Shown: positions 22,171 through 33,895, counted from the first letter of the stretch. The stretch is 64,000 nucleotides of DNA from Branchiostoma floridae (GCF_000003815.2 NC_049982.1:3410321-3474320); one strand, 5' to 3'. Translations and numbers: made by a program. The notes: a model not told the origin generated them from the letters alone.

Positions 22171-25084
22171 GCAAAATGGCCCTCCTGTCAGACGGCATAT
22201 TTCCGTGCCGTGGTGTCGGGTGCAAAAGCGGTACTTATATCGGCTGAACTTGAGGTTTCCGAGCGGAGCGGACTGACAGCGCGTACGGACCGAGTCAAGA
22301 CTGTTGCCGTGAGTTTCTGTGGAGCGAGTCGGTGAGTACAACTACAAGTGTTAAACTTGCCGCCTGCTGAGGGTAGGAAACCAGCCACGTAGAGGTATGC
22401 GCCACTAGGCAGGGCTGTGATTAAGGACAGGTATGTTTGTCGCTTCCGCATTCCTTTACTAACGTGCCGTCATACGTCAGATGACGCCGTTCGACGTCGC
22501 GTTCCGGAGCACGGCGTCGCCTCCAGGCGTCTGGAGTTGTGGAGGTTTGGAGAGGACGAAGAGAAAGTTCTGTGCGTGCCCTAAGGTGTCCTAGTGAAAC
22601 TTGCCACGTCCCTACTGCGCCATACTTGCGGGATGACGCGGCCGGAGTTCCGCATTCCTGTCGGCGGGCTCACGGTCGGACTGTCGGCGGGCTCACGGCA
22701 GGGCCATCCCCAGGCACACGGCCGGACTGTCCCGCGGCTCACGGTGGGACCGACCCCCGCCTGGACCCCATGTAGAAACCGGGAAGTGTCGGAAAAGTGA
22801 ACCTAATGCATTAATGGGGAAGGCGGTCCGATCTACGCCAAGTTTACTTTAGCTCTGTCCCCTACACTACCTGTGCGAGGCTACAGACAGCGGAGTGTTT
22901 GCATTGTGCCAGCACCAGGCCGACCATAAGGGGTTTGTTTTCACATGACGGACGGCTCAGAGGGCAGACTAGTTAGGTCAAGTTTACTGTAGGAATTACG
23001 CGCCAAAGTCGCCCCAAAAGGCCTGACGTTCAGTTTGTGTATGGGAGTGTATACATGACGTCACCCGTCTGTAAAGGGTTGTTGTGACCTGACGGCCGAA
23101 CCTTTGTGGCCGGCTCAAGTTTAGGGAGTCTCCTGCCCTATATTCTTCCCCAGGGGCGCAGCGTGTATTGTAGCCGAGTGTTTACACCTTTCGGTGGTTT
23201 TGTGAGCATGACGTATGAGTAAATTAAAGTGTTTATTGTACGTTAGAGTATGCGCTGCCAGGCTATAACAGGCTTGTTTTGATACATGCATATCGAAGGT
23301 GGATCAGTTTGCTATTAAACACGTGCGCGTGAGAATACAAACCCATGAGTTCAGCTTTCAGCCTCCTTGAGTCTAGTCAATATAATTGCAAGTTTGCAAG
23401 AGACAAAGTTCTGTGACCTCCGCTGTAGCTGAAGATCATATAAAAGCTCAGTGGTTGCTTCGTGAGCTGCCTGGTTGTTTAGTGAGCTCGACCGGTCTGG
23501 TTCGCGCGGTTTGTGCCCTACACATCTGTGCGAGACTAGCTCGTGTCCAACCGTCAGGGGTTGTTCTGTGGGCTGTCGAGCTGTACCTGGCCCGTGTTGC
23601 CATCACGGGAAGGTTCTCACAGACGGCAGAACTAGGACTCAACTCGGCTGATTCGCGCCATACGGACGGCGTCACGGAGGGACGTGCTGACCCCACCTGA
23701 CCCCACCTGCCGCCGGTCTGCGCCCGAGGCGTCCCCGGTCACGTAGCGGCTGGCGGATGTTTCTCCGCTTTCATGTGCGGGGCAGGACAACACCCGGCTG
23801 TGGGACCGGCGAGCAACAAGCCCCGGGTTTTGAAAATTTGTTTGGTCGCTACGGTTGTCATCATTTGAAACGGTCGCTGCCGTTTGACCTTTAGAGCACC
23901 ACACGGGACAGAATCTCCAAGCAGACGTGTGGCTATAGCCTGTTTTCGCGTCTTTCCGGTGGTTTGCTTTTTTCTCGGTTTTGGTCACCACTGAAAAACA
24001 TGGCAGCGGTGACATGACAGGAGCTTAGGGCGAAAACAAGCCCGGTTTGGTTTGTTTGGCCGACAGGACACAAGCCGAGTTCTGCCGCTGTTTGTGTGAG
24101 CGTGTGTTCAGCACCAGTGACAGGGTGTCGGGTTCGGTCGGAGTCATCACTGCGCCATGTGGTCACCAGGGAGCGTGTCGGGTCCATCGGGGCTCATTTG
24201 GCCGACCGGAAGCCAGGTACTCCGGAAACATGACAAAAATGGGCAGGAATTCTTTCTCGGGACTCGGGGTAACGGTTGGAACTTGGACGGAGGCCAAGTG
24301 TGGCTTCTACTCCCCAAACCAGCGAGTCGGCGCCTTCTGCTCTAGCTCTACATATAGATTTATGTGGAGAGGACATGTTGGGAACGACTGTCGGTGTGTG
24401 GGAATGTTAACGGTGTGTAGCTGTGGAGAAGACGTGCCTGAACAATGTTGACAGTGTCATTAGCGGCGGGGATGGTTTATTTCTTGTTTACAGCCCGCTG
24501 AAAGAATTCTGGCGTGCGACACTTCGTCACGCGTTCCCACACCGCCACCTTTAAGAATATACAGCTCCCTTCCCAGGCTTCTAGGAGCGTTCATGTTCAT
24601 GTTGGACGGCCGGGCGCCTTTTGGGATTTCCAACATATTGGCCAGGTTGTTATGCCGGGGACATCGTGTCTTCTGACATAAAAACCAGGCTCATATGCTC
24701 AAAATCGCCCCCCCCCCCATCCAAATACATCATAAATAACCGCCAGCGCACCAAGAACGCTGCGAAGGAGGCAACACCTTGGCGAATTCCAAAACGTGCC
24801 GAATTTTTCCCACAGCGTTCCAGAAATACCCCGATGTCCGCCTGCCCAAATCGGTTTGTGGGGTAAAGTTTGTTTGTGCAGCGCAAACCGCGGAGACAGT
24901 GCCAGGACTGTTGGCGGGAACTACTGGAACAATGTTTGCCGAGGACACCGCAGGACTGTTGGCAGTAACTACTGGAACAATGTTTGCTGAGTCGGCAGCG
25001 TGCGATACTAGTACCAGTACTGACGGCGGGCAAATTTGCGGAGCTGTTGTACAGACGGGTCAGCAAGCTGAAACATTAGCCTCG
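22171..25084. other. CpG-containing unique region, no gene recognised
   Basis: CpG-rich in its first 650 bp. The stretch 22200-22335 ends in a good donor (GAGTCGGTGAGTAC) and could be a 5' noncoding exon, but nothing in the sequence ties it to a gene. A CTCCAAGCAGA single end occurs at 23911. A 72-bp duplication (GGACTGTTGGC..ACTACTGGAACAATGTTTGC) occurs at 24905-24990. The open frames here have no recognisable domain. Confidence 0.4.
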
Positions 25085-26060
25085 CTCTACCAGGCTACGC
25101 AGGCCGACAGACTTACACTCTAGCCTATACCAGGCTCCACAGGCCGGCAAACTTACACACTGGCCTCTACCAGGCTCCACAGGCCGGCAAGCTTACACAC
25201 TAGCCTCTACCAGTCTCCACCGGTCGGCAAACTTACACACTAGCCTCTACCAGTCTCCACCGGTCGGCAAACTTACACACTAGCCTCTACCAGGCTCCAC
25301 AGGGCGGCAAGCTTACACACTAGCCTCTACCAGGCTCCACAGGCTGGCAAGCTTACACACTGGCCTCTACCAGGCTCCACCGGTCGGCAAACTTACACAC
25401 TAGCCTCTACCAGTCTCCACCGGTCGGCAAACTTACACACTAGCCTCTACCAGTCTCCACCGGTCGGCAAACTTACACACTAGCCTCTAGCAGTCTCCAC
25501 CGGTCGGCAAACTTACACACTAGCCTCTACCAGTCTCCACCGGTCGGCAAACTTACACACTAGCCTCTACCAGGCTCCACAGGCCGGCAAGCTTACACAC
25601 TAGCCTCTACCAGGCTCCACAGGCTGGCAAGCTTACACACTGGCCTCTACCAGGCTCCACCGGTCGGCAAACTTACACACTAGCCTCTACCAGGCTCCAC
25701 AGGGCGGCAAACTTACACACTAGCCTCTACCAGGCTCCACAGGGCGGCAAACTTACACACTAGCCTCTACCAGGCTCCACCGGCCGGCAAACTTACACAC
25801 TAGCCTCTACCAGGCTCCACAGGCTGGCAAGCTTACACACTAGCCTCTACCAGGCTCCACAGGCTGGCAAACGTACACACTAGCCTCTACCAGGCTCCAC
25901 CGGCCGGCAAACTTACACACTAGCCTCTACCAGGCTCCACAGGCTGGCAAACGTACACACTAGTCTCTACCAGGCTCCACCTGTCGGCAAACTTACACAC
26001 TAGCCTCTACCAGGCTCCACAGGCCGGCAAACTTACACACTAGCCTCTACCAGGCTCCAC
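25085..26060. repeat. 40-bp minisatellite, about 24 units
   Basis: The unit is TAGCCTCTACCAGGCTCCAC followed by AGGCCGGCAAACTTACACAC. Variants (CGGTCGGCAAAC, AGGCTGGCAAGC, CAGTCTCCAC) alternate in blocks, which suggests several rounds of block duplication. Confidence 0.95.
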
Positions 26061-26156
26061 ATATCGCTGGAGTAATACTTGATCATACTTGTAGTAGAAC
26101 TTGGGTAAATAGATAACAGTTCACAAACTGTACTCCGTACTCCCAGGGTTAACATT

Positions 26157-26169
26157 TATATATAAAAGG
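26157..26169 (+). promoter_or_regulatory. Candidate TATA box upstream of the CSRP gene
   Basis: TATATATAAAAGG, 0.9 kb before the CSRP start codon and 160 bp before the CArG array. A possible first exon would run from about 26190 to a GTCTG/GTAAAA donor at 26269. Nothing but position supports it. Confidence 0.3.
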
Positions 26170-26325
26170 AAATAGCTTCCCTTCAGTAAGGGCAACATTT
26201 CCCTTATCTGCATCGACACATGAAACTCCCCTGGTAAAGTCTCCCTACAGCCAGCGTCGTCTAGGTCTGGTAAAACAGAGAGAAAGTTTTTGGCGCGAGT
26301 TTCGAGACTGAGATCCCCGGACGAG

Positions 26326-26435
26326 CCTTATATGGGCGCAGACCTTAAATGGGTCGGACCTTTTATGGGTGCGGACCTTATATGGGTCGGAGCTTATATG
26401 GTTGCAGACCTTGTGTGGGTGCGTACCTTATATGG
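26326..26435 (+). promoter_or_regulatory. Tandem array of CArG boxes (SRF sites) upstream of CSRP
   Basis: Five exact CC(A/T)6GG sites: CCTTATATGG at 26326, CCTTAAATGG at 26343, CCTTTTATGG at 26359, CCTTATATGG at 26376 and CCTTATATGG at 26426. Two degenerate ones are GCTTATATGG at 26392 and CCTTGTGTGG at 26409. Spacing is a regular 16-17 bp. Vertebrate CSRP1 and other muscle genes are known targets of serum response factor through CArG boxes. The position, 620-730 bp before the CSRP start codon, fits a muscle enhancer or promoter. Function here is inferred. Confidence 0.7.
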
Positions 26436-26872
26436 GTGCATAGCTGGCGGGAAAGACGTATGTACACAGAGCGCTGGAAAAGGCATGCGGTACGTCACAG
26501 GGCGGGAAAAGGCATGCGGTACGTCACAGGGCGGGAAAGGCGGATGGGTCAAGGGTGCATCTAGCTTTCTAGACTGTTCTGTGAAATCAAGGAGCTTTTA
26601 TATCTGATATGAAAGCTCTTTGGTGAAATGTTCTGAATCAAGTTGGATACTTGGGTACATTATCAGCCCATTAGCTGACATACAAACTTTTCAAATTGTA
26701 CTCAGCTAATCTTCCTGGAAAGAAGAGATCAAGGAGGTTTAAAACCCCTTTAAAACTCCATGCCTGAACAGATGTCATAACCAAAAAATACTCTGTGTTA
26801 CTTCGAATCGTGTATTAACGGAGGTCGGGTTGGGGGCCGGGGCAGAGGAAAAAGTAAATTTTCATCTTTACG

Positions 26873-26949
26873 TTGGAATGTTCCGAATCCGTTGGAATGT
26901 TCCGAATCCGTTGGAATGTTCCGGATCCGTTGGAATGTTCCGAATCCGT
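26873..26949. repeat. 19-bp tandem repeat GTTGGAATGTTCCGAATCC
   Basis: Four units and a partial one with single-base variation. Each contains the near-palindrome GGAATGTTCC. Confidence 0.85.
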
Positions 26950-27057
26950 CTAGTATATTATGTTTATGTAGTAACTGTTACATGATTGAGCTTCCTCCCA
27001 CCGGCACGGTTATATGACGTCATCTCTCTCTTCTTTCCAGTACAAAGATTTCCCATC

Positions 27058-30000
27058 ATGCCTTTCAAGGCCCCGCAGGCGCCAAAATGCCCGAAATGCG
27101 GCAAGTCGGTTTACCAGGCGGAGGAGCGTCTGGCGGCAGGAAAGAGCTTCCACAACACCTGCTTCAAGTGTGGTAAGCGTCTTATACACGTCTTATACAT
27201 GTCTTATACATGTCTCACACCTACTTCAAGTGCGGTAAGTGTCTTATACACGTCTTACACACGTCATACACCTGCTTCAAGTGCGGTAAGTGTCTTACAC
27301 ACGTCTTATACATGTCTTATACATGTCTCACACCTACTTCAAGTGCGGTAAGTGTCTTATACACGTCTTACACACGTCATACACCTGCTTCAAGTGCGGT
27401 AGGTGTCTTACACACGTCTTACACACGTCTTATACATGTCTCACACCTACTTCAAGTGTGGTAAGTGTCTTACATGTGTCTTACCTGCTTCAAGTGTGGT
27501 AAGTGTCTTACATGTGCCTTACCTGCTTCAAGTGCGGTAAGTGTCTTACATGTGCCTTACACACGTCTTATACATGTCTTACACCTGCTTCAAGTGCGGT
27601 GTCTTACACACGTCTTATACATGCTTCAAGTGCGGCAAGTGTCTTACACACGTTTTATACATGTCTTACACCTGCTTCAAGTTCGGTGTCTTACACACGT
27701 TTTATACATGTCTTACACCTGCTTGAAGTTCGGTGTCTTACACACGTTTTATACATGCCTTATACCTGCTTCAAGTGCATGTCTTACACACGGCTTATTC
27801 ATGTCTTACACCTGCTTCAAGTGCGGTGTCTTACACACCCCTTATACATGTCTGGTGGCCGGGAAGAGCTTCCACAACACCTGCTTCAAGTGCTGTAAGT
27901 GTCTTACGCATGTCTTGCACCTGCCTTACACCTGTCTCAAGTGCAATCAGTGTCTCACATATGTCTTATACATGTCTTACACCTGCTTCAAGTGCGGTGT
28001 CTTTCACTTGTCTCAAACATGTCTCGCACGTGTCTTATATCTGCGTCATCCTTAAGCTTATTTCCAATACTAACGTAGTAACGAACTTCCTTTCTTACAG
28101 CACAGATGAACTCATGAATTTCCTTTCCCCCGCTCTGGCCCTTTTTTTACAGGCTTGTGCAACAAGATGTTGGACTCTACCACTGTGGCGGAGAGGGAGG
28201 ACAGCCTCTACTGTAAAACTTGTTACGGGAAGAAGTTCGGCCCCAAGGGCGTGGGCTTCGGCCAGGGCGCAGGCGCACTCGGGATGGACTCGGGCGAGAG
28301 GTTCGGCAACAAGCCCACCGAAAGGTAACATTATCCTGGCGTTTCCATGGCAACACGCCCACCGAAAGGTAATATTATCCTGGCGTTTCCATGGCAACAC
28401 GCCCACCGAAAGGTAACATTATCCTAGCGTTTCCATGGCAACAAGCCCATTGAAAGTTAACATTATCCTAGCGTTTCCATGGCAACAAGCCCAGTTAACA
28501 TAATCCTAGCGTTTCCATGGCAACAAGCCCACCGAAAGGGAACATTTCCCTAGCGTTTCCATGGCAACAAGCCCGCCGAAGGTAACACTATCCTAGCGTT
28601 TCCATGGCAACAAGCCCACCGAAAGGTAACACTATCCTAGCGTTTCCATAGCAACAACCCAACCGAAAGGTAACATTCTCTAGCGCTTCCATAGTAACTG
28701 TCCTCAAAAAACCACAAAACACTTGGAAGGCGCAGAGCTTGAAATGGCAAGTGCACTTTAAATGGTGCAACAGAGCCCCCTAACGGTTCTGTATGTCCCT
28801 GCAGCACGGCCCCCTAACGGTTCTGTATGTCCCTGCAGCACGGCCCCCTAACGGTTCTGTATGTCCCTGCAGCACGGCTCCCATGACCGGTGCCGCCTAC
28901 CTGAACGTCGGGAAGTCCTCCGAGTCTGCCAAACCCTCCAAATATGGCAGCACGGCCGAGAAGTGTCCGCGCTGCGGGGGGTCCGTCTACCCTGCCGAGA
29001 AGGTCATCGGTGCAGGCCACGTAAGCGCCATCTTGGATTTTTCGAACTTGGATTTATTCTTTACTTTGTTGTTACTGGTGCATCAAACCATGACGGACCA
29101 TTTATTCCTCTTTGTGAACTCACTACTTTTTGTACTTCTTGATGTAAAATGTTATTATATTATACTAGTATTTAATTGTCTGTGCTCCCTTGAATCAAGC
29201 AGGTTTAAACATTCTTGCTTAGAAAGTGTCAAATTGATGCGAACCCCCCCTGTGTTGTGTGTGGAACAGTCCTGGCACAAGGTGTGCTTCAAGTGTTCCG
29301 CGTGCAACAAGGCGCTGGACTCTACCAATGTGTGCGACAGGGAGGGGGAGATCTACTGCAAAGGTGAGGTGTGCAGGGATAACACTTGTGTGCCGTGCCG
29401 TGTTTTTACTAACCTGCCCACCCCCGCGTGGGACGTGCTATGTTACAGTCCTGGCACAGAAGATGCTTCACGTGTGCGGAGTGCAACAAGTCCTTGGACT
29501 CGACCACTGTGGCCGACAGGGAAGGGCAGGTTTACTGCAAAGGTAGAAACTAACGACTCATTAATACCATAACATAACTTGAAAGTTTATCCGTGTATAA
29601 GTCATTCCGGGTCGGGGTTAAATTGTGACTTCAAACACAAACAATTGGACTAACAGGGTTAGCCTTTCCGGTGTTGTGTTTATGCTTATCTGTTTATTCA
29701 TGTTCATTTGATGACATATTGTATTGCAAAACCGGTGGAAGACGAAATACATTTTATTTCTAACTGCCTCTCTAACGACCAGGGAAGAAAAGAGCTATTC
29801 GAAGAGGCCTGCAAAACACACAAAAACTTCCAAATGTTTACTGACGAAAACAAAACTATAACCCTGTCAACGTCACATAACCCACTCGCTGTAGAAAAAA
29901 GTGGGACACTTCGTCTTCCAGTAAAGAAGTCAAACCCCAAATACTTAGATCGTAGCTCTCAGCAGTCCCTATCATTGCTAGAATAGTCACTTGTTTCCAC

Positions 30001-30457
30001 TTGTGACCAGTGTTACCTATACCAAAGTCTTGTATTTTATGTAAGTTTACTATATATTCTGTATGTTCCATGTTGCAATTTGTTTACACCTCTCCCCAGC
30101 CTGCTACGCCCGTGGGTTTGGGCCCAGCGGCCTGAGGGCCGGGCAGGGCTAGCACTCCCTGTGTCTGTTTATTAATGTTTACTTGTAACACAGGATTGTT
30201 TATTTGTTTTTGTTTACACCCCTCCCCAGCTTGCTACGCCCGTGGGTTCGGGCCCAGCGGCCTGAGGGCCGGGCAGGGCTAGCACTCCCTGTGTCTGTTT
30301 ATTTATGTTTACTTGTAACACAGGATTGTTTATTTGTTTTTGTTTACACCCCTCCCCAGCTTGCTACGCCCGTGGGTTCGGTCCCAGCGGCCTGAGAGCC
30401 GGACAGGGGGCCGGGGTGCGCACCGAGACCAAGGCGCCCTCCACCTCCGTCTTCTGA
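27058..30457 (+). CDS. CSRP: Cysteine and glycine-rich protein (muscle LIM protein family), two LIM domains
   Basis: CSRP/MLP proteins are actin- and alpha-actinin-binding adaptors of muscle and cytoskeleton that also enter the nucleus. Coding exons: 27058-27172 (the exon begins at 27041), 28153-28324, 28873-29020, then either 29270-29363 or 29449-29542, then a last exon at 30360-30457. LIM1 runs [15 protein letters not shown] to YCKTCYG. It is followed by the family [15 protein letters not shown] basic/glycine segment. LIM2 starts [14 protein letters not shown], continues in the alternative exon ([14 protein letters not shown] or [14 protein letters not shown]), and ends [17 protein letters not shown]. 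Cys/His spacing fits LIM in both. The start codon is supported by the typical N-terminus before LIM1. The expected length, about 205 residues, is near the family norm of 190-195. Exact vertebrate paralogue cannot be assigned. Confidence 0.95.
27160..28010 (+). repeat. Tandem copies of CSRP first-exon end and donor
   Basis: The exon end CCTGCTTCAAGTGTG and donor GTAAG are copied more than fifteen times as TGCTTCAAGTGCGGTAAGTG separated by CTTACACACGTCTTATACATG-like filler. One late copy (27849-27895) extends to 45 bp of the exon (GGCCGGGAAGAGCTTCCACA). The long frames through this region reflect the repeat. Confidence 0.92.
28310..28690 (+). repeat. Tandem copies of CSRP second-exon end and donor
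   Basis: About eight units of 37-44 bp: CAACAAGCCCACCGAAAGGT followed by AACATTATCCTAGCGTTTCC and ATGG. Each repeats the last codons of exon 28153-28324 (NKPTE) and the GTAAC donor. Confidence 0.9.
28775..28880 (+). repeat. Triplicated splice acceptor before CSRP exon 28873-29020
   Basis: The 33-bp unit TAACGGTTCTGTATGTCCCT + GCAGCACGGCCCC occurs three times. Only the last leads into the open exon. Each has a full CCTGCAG acceptor and the first exon bases. Confidence 0.9.
29270..29363 (+). CDS. CSRP: CSRP alternative exon A (LIM2 zinc finger)
   Basis: 94 nt, AACAG acceptor, AAAG/GTGAG donor. Encodes [19 protein letters not shown] and ends DREGEIYCK. It is the same length as the next exon, with the same borders and 22 of 31 identical residues. 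See the mutually exclusive exon finding. Confidence 0.9.
29449..29542 (+). CDS. CSRP: CSRP alternative exon B (LIM2 zinc finger)
   Basis: 94 nt, TTACAG acceptor, AAAG/GTAGA donor. Encodes [19 protein letters not shown] and ends DREGQVYCK. Using both A and B would shift the frame (188 is not a multiple of 3), so only one can be used per message. Confidence 0.9.
29700..30080 (+). pseudogene. LINE 3' end remnant inside CSRP intron
   Basis: An open 92-codon frame (29708-29986) reads [17 protein letters not shown], then [11 protein letters not shown] and [13 protein letters not shown]. It parallels the C-terminus of the RT ORF at 14051 (YCTSKAVGDETHFISKC, FPTLTDEQK, FQKRSQTQ). The following 90 bp is its 3' UTR, ending near GTTGCAATT. 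Same family, different subfamily. Confidence 0.85.
30060..30457 (+). repeat. CSRP: Three tandem copies of the last CSRP exon with its acceptor
   Basis: Exon starts at 30100, 30230 and 30360, each after TACACC(C/T)CTCCCCAG, in a 130-bp unit. Copies 1 and 2 read [17 protein letters not shown] then TAG (30150-30152 and 30280-30282). Copy 3 continues [15 protein letters not shown] to TGA at 30455. Copies 1 and 2 would give a C-terminus 15 residues shorter. Confidence 0.92.
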
Positions 30458-31906
30458 ACCTGCAGCTCATTGGCCGACACCGACATGACGCAAGGCCACG
30501 CAAAGACGCTATTGGACAGCGTCAGGAAACCGTTAGCCAATGAAATAGGTTGACTAGATATTGGATGCTGTCTTGGGCAATGAAATAGTCAGGGCCGGTT
30601 GGTTGCCGCTTCCTCGCGCGGCTATTGGCCACCTTATATATATAGAGAGAAGAGAGTTATTATTGCACTGTTAGCTATTATTGTACTGTAAGCTATTGTT
30701 ATACTGTATTGTTGCAACTGTAGAGGTACTCAGATAACGAGTATACGTATTTTTATGGAAAAGATATACGAGTAAAGTAAAGATTGTAAGCGTTTTTATT
30801 AAATGATGGAGAAACGTGGCGGTTCGGCTCGAGTACGTGTAAGGGGTAGCGGTGGAGCTTTCTTCTTCGCTTCAAAAAAAGGCAGCAGTTAGTTCGCAAT
30901 CATCAACGATATAAGAACTCATGTTTTGGATAGGTTAACGTTACTTTGTGGAATGAGCTTGTCTCAAGTATCAAGACACATCCTGAATGACATATCTTTA
31001 AGGCGTTGCTGGAATATGACGTTGCTTCGCACACAGAACATGTCCTTGTTGTCACTTGTGTTGTGATGAATGTTTTATGTCAGACGTTTCCGCCTTGCCA
31101 ACAGCCGTGGCCAGTTGAAACAGCTGATGTCACATCTGAGTGTACCGTAAAGCTTCAGGGGAGGAGGCAAAACTAGAAGCAACATTTCAATTGCAACTAG
31201 AAAGGTAGTCAGCTAGGCCGGAATGAATACTACTACTACTAGCCACTAGGTGGCGCAGCGGCAATAATACAACAGAAAACGTGACTGAGTTGGTACCCCT
31301 GGTGCAGGTGCGTGTACTCACGGATCGTGACTGAGTTGGTACGCCTGGTTCAGGTACTCACTGAGAATTTGCTGTATAGAAACATGTACCAAGGAGAACG
31401 GTCGCCAATCTCTACTGCAGGCGCTCTTCCACGGCCACTTGTCGGTATCAATGTTTCTACAAATGACCATACATTTTGACAATTTTATGAAAACCAGCGC
31501 CATAGTCCCACCTACACTGTTATTAAAACGTAGAAATTGAACAAAAACGTAAAACGCAGATTTGACCGGAATGCATCCATTCCTGCATTCCTCGGTTAGG
31601 TGTCAATTCTCTTTATGTCATACCTGGGCCACGAAAACGTACGATACGGGTGTTCCGGACCGTATGATAACTTTCCGTATCACACGGGTTCTAAGTTGTT
31701 TCACACGGGCTTAATTAATATTTTGAGTAAATCGAACTATTTCGAACGGGGCCGAATACGGCACGGTTGAAAATTCGAATACTGGATTCCGACGTTAGAA
31801 TTGCTGTTGTTACAATCTCTTGTTCGAGAACACAACATTTTCTCAACTTCTGGTGCATTTCACATCAAAACGTGTTTTCTCAGGTGGGTAAAACATAAAT
31901 AAAATA
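30458..31906. other. CSRP 3' UTR and intergenic sequence
   Basis: Likely 3' UTR to about 30810 (weak ATTAAA near 30798). Beyond that I see no gene. A short duplication (GACTGAGTTGGTAC..CTGGT.CAGGT) occurs at 31280-31360. Confidence 0.45.
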
Positions 31907-32021
31907 CAACACGGTGTATTCCGCATCACCCTCTGTCCCAGCCGTGGGTCAGATTGACCTCAGGGCGATCCTTCCCGCGGTCGGGCTGATACCTCGGGTG
32001 ATACGGAATACACCGTGTTGT
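31907..32021. mobile_element. Palindromic foldback element
   Basis: ACAACACGGTGTATTCCGCA on the left pairs with TACGGAATACACCGTGTTGT on the right, with inner arms that also pair. 115 bp, noncoding. Confidence 0.75.
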
Positions 32022-33190
32022 CTTCTATATGTACATAACATTACGCTTCAGCAGGCCGGGATCTGGCTTTTCTCCAACATTCTGAAGAACAAAAGGCCGA
32101 ACAAGCAGCTAGTCTGCAACATGTTAACATCCATCGCTTCCCGATATAAGACACACACCGACACATTCACTGAACTCGCGTTTCTTCTTTACTTCGTACA
32201 AAATGTCTTAAGAAACATCCACTTAACTTAGGGTGGCTGTAATTGCTCATGTATGAGGACATCAACGCCGATGATTTGAGTTTGGAAGACAGTTTTACAA
32301 CCATATACAGAACACGCGACATCGATACGACCTGTTGGTTCCCCTTTCTAATTATGTTGAACTGGAAATCAACATGAGCACAGTCTGGGGGGGGGGGGGG
32401 GGAACTGCACCCTTTGGACACAGTTGTGTGCAAGTCTTGCTCTCACGTCTCATGCCGACCTCTGGTACAGCTTTACTTTGAAGTACCCGAGCACCAAGGA
32501 AATAGGCTGGCGGGCAAAAATGTAGGAGACATCTCACAGGAATGCTGCGGAGAGGCAAACCCAGAAAACTCCCCAAAAGTCAAATTTGAGGGACTGGAAA
32601 ACATTTGTCCTTTCTGAAGGTTCCATACACGAAAGAGGTTTACGCGTCAGCCTGAAGAGTACCCGACACACTTCTTGTTGTGCTTGTTTAGAAACTTGTG
32701 CCACGGCCAGGCCGCTGTGTTGATGCATGAATAGCCCTGGCAGTAAACGCAAGTATAAACTATAATATAGGGATGTTTCACTTCAAAATATTCATTTCGG
32801 ACAGTTAATGAGAAGTAAGATACATGGACACGTCCCGGCGGCTGGTGGCATCGCGAGTCCGCCAGGTTGGTTAGCAACTCGCTGAGAAGTGTTTGTGTGC
32901 AATGCTGCATCCTCTCCGTTAGGGGGCGCTGTTGCCTGCCTTACCATGAGACGGTGTGCTCCTCGTCATCAAGGCCAAACTAACCAATTTCCTTGGTTCT
33001 CGGAAATTTCTCACGAAAACGTCTGTAGGGCAGTAGAATGAAAAGTTGAATTTGACTTTTCCCCCAGGATCTGTTTTCATGTTGTATCTTCCAGTTCAGC
33101 ATTTTCATAAATTGAGAGTCAAACTTGTGTCGCCAAAAAATCGCACAAGGTTCCAAAACAGTCAACAGATCAGAGTTTACAGCAATTCTG
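32022..33190. other. No gene recognised
   Basis: Poly-G tract at 32390. Small frames without recognisable domains. Confidence 0.45.
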
Positions 33191-33197
33191 TATCTAA

Positions 33198-33297
33198 GGT
33201 AGGTGAAAGGTCATGTGATGTAGGTGAAAGGTCATGTGATGTAGGTGAAAGGTCATGTGATGTAGGTGAAAGGCCATGTGATGTAGGTGAAAGGACA
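33198..33297. repeat. 21-bp tandem repeat GTAGGTGAAAGGTCATGTGAT
   Basis: Nearly five units. Because 21 is a multiple of three it stays open (VGERSCD periodicity), but there is no other sign of a gene. Confidence 0.88.
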
Positions 33298-33544
33298 CGT
33301 GCACACTGGAATGTAATATCTAGTGTTGAAAGTCAAATGTACAGGTCAACTCTAAATCTATCTGAGATGCTCTACTGTTCAGCATATATACATAATATAT
33401 ATATATGTATATACTGTATGCTCTAAATCAACTACTAGAGTCTCCACGAACATCTACTAAACACTTCTACACACCACTACTAACACTGACGGCTGTGTTG
33501 TGCCATTATCAGCATCATATCAATATCATACATATGTACATCTT

Positions 33545-33895
33545 GTTACAATTTTAAGAACCATATATCCATTCACAAAATTAAGCGCTTACCAACAAGC
33601 TTTTGATTAGTCCTCTGATCCTTCTCAAGTTGAAATGACCCAGAGCCTTAGTCTCACATCCGGACATGTGACGTCAGCAAAGGGTCAAAGGTACTTGACA
33701 GTCGGTATCGGCCCCCGTCTCGGTTGAGGGAAGGTTTGTGGGCTCTGGTGTAAATGGCCTATTTCACTCCCGAGAAAGTAATCCTCTTCAAGTGTGGAGG
33801 TTTCGGATGTGTGACTCTTTTCAGAGGACTGATCGAAAGCTTGTTGGTAAGTGCTTTATTATGTGCACGGATATATGGTTCTTAGACTTGTAACA
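33545..33895. mobile_element. MITE with about 75-bp inverted termini
   Basis: Left: TAAGAACCATATATCC then CGCTTACCAACAAGCTTTTG and TTAGTCCTCTGA. Right arm: the inverse with scattered mismatches. The centre shows no frame. Confidence 0.82.

Noticed and set aside
22114-24451. GC-rich open frames as new genes
   Set aside because: No recognisable domain, overlapping frames on both strands, composition explains their length.
27465-28055. 196-codon frame rich in Cys/Tyr after CSRP exon 1
   Set aside because: Made of repeated exon-end/donor copies ([12 protein letters not shown]); lacks LIM spacing and has no separate start context.
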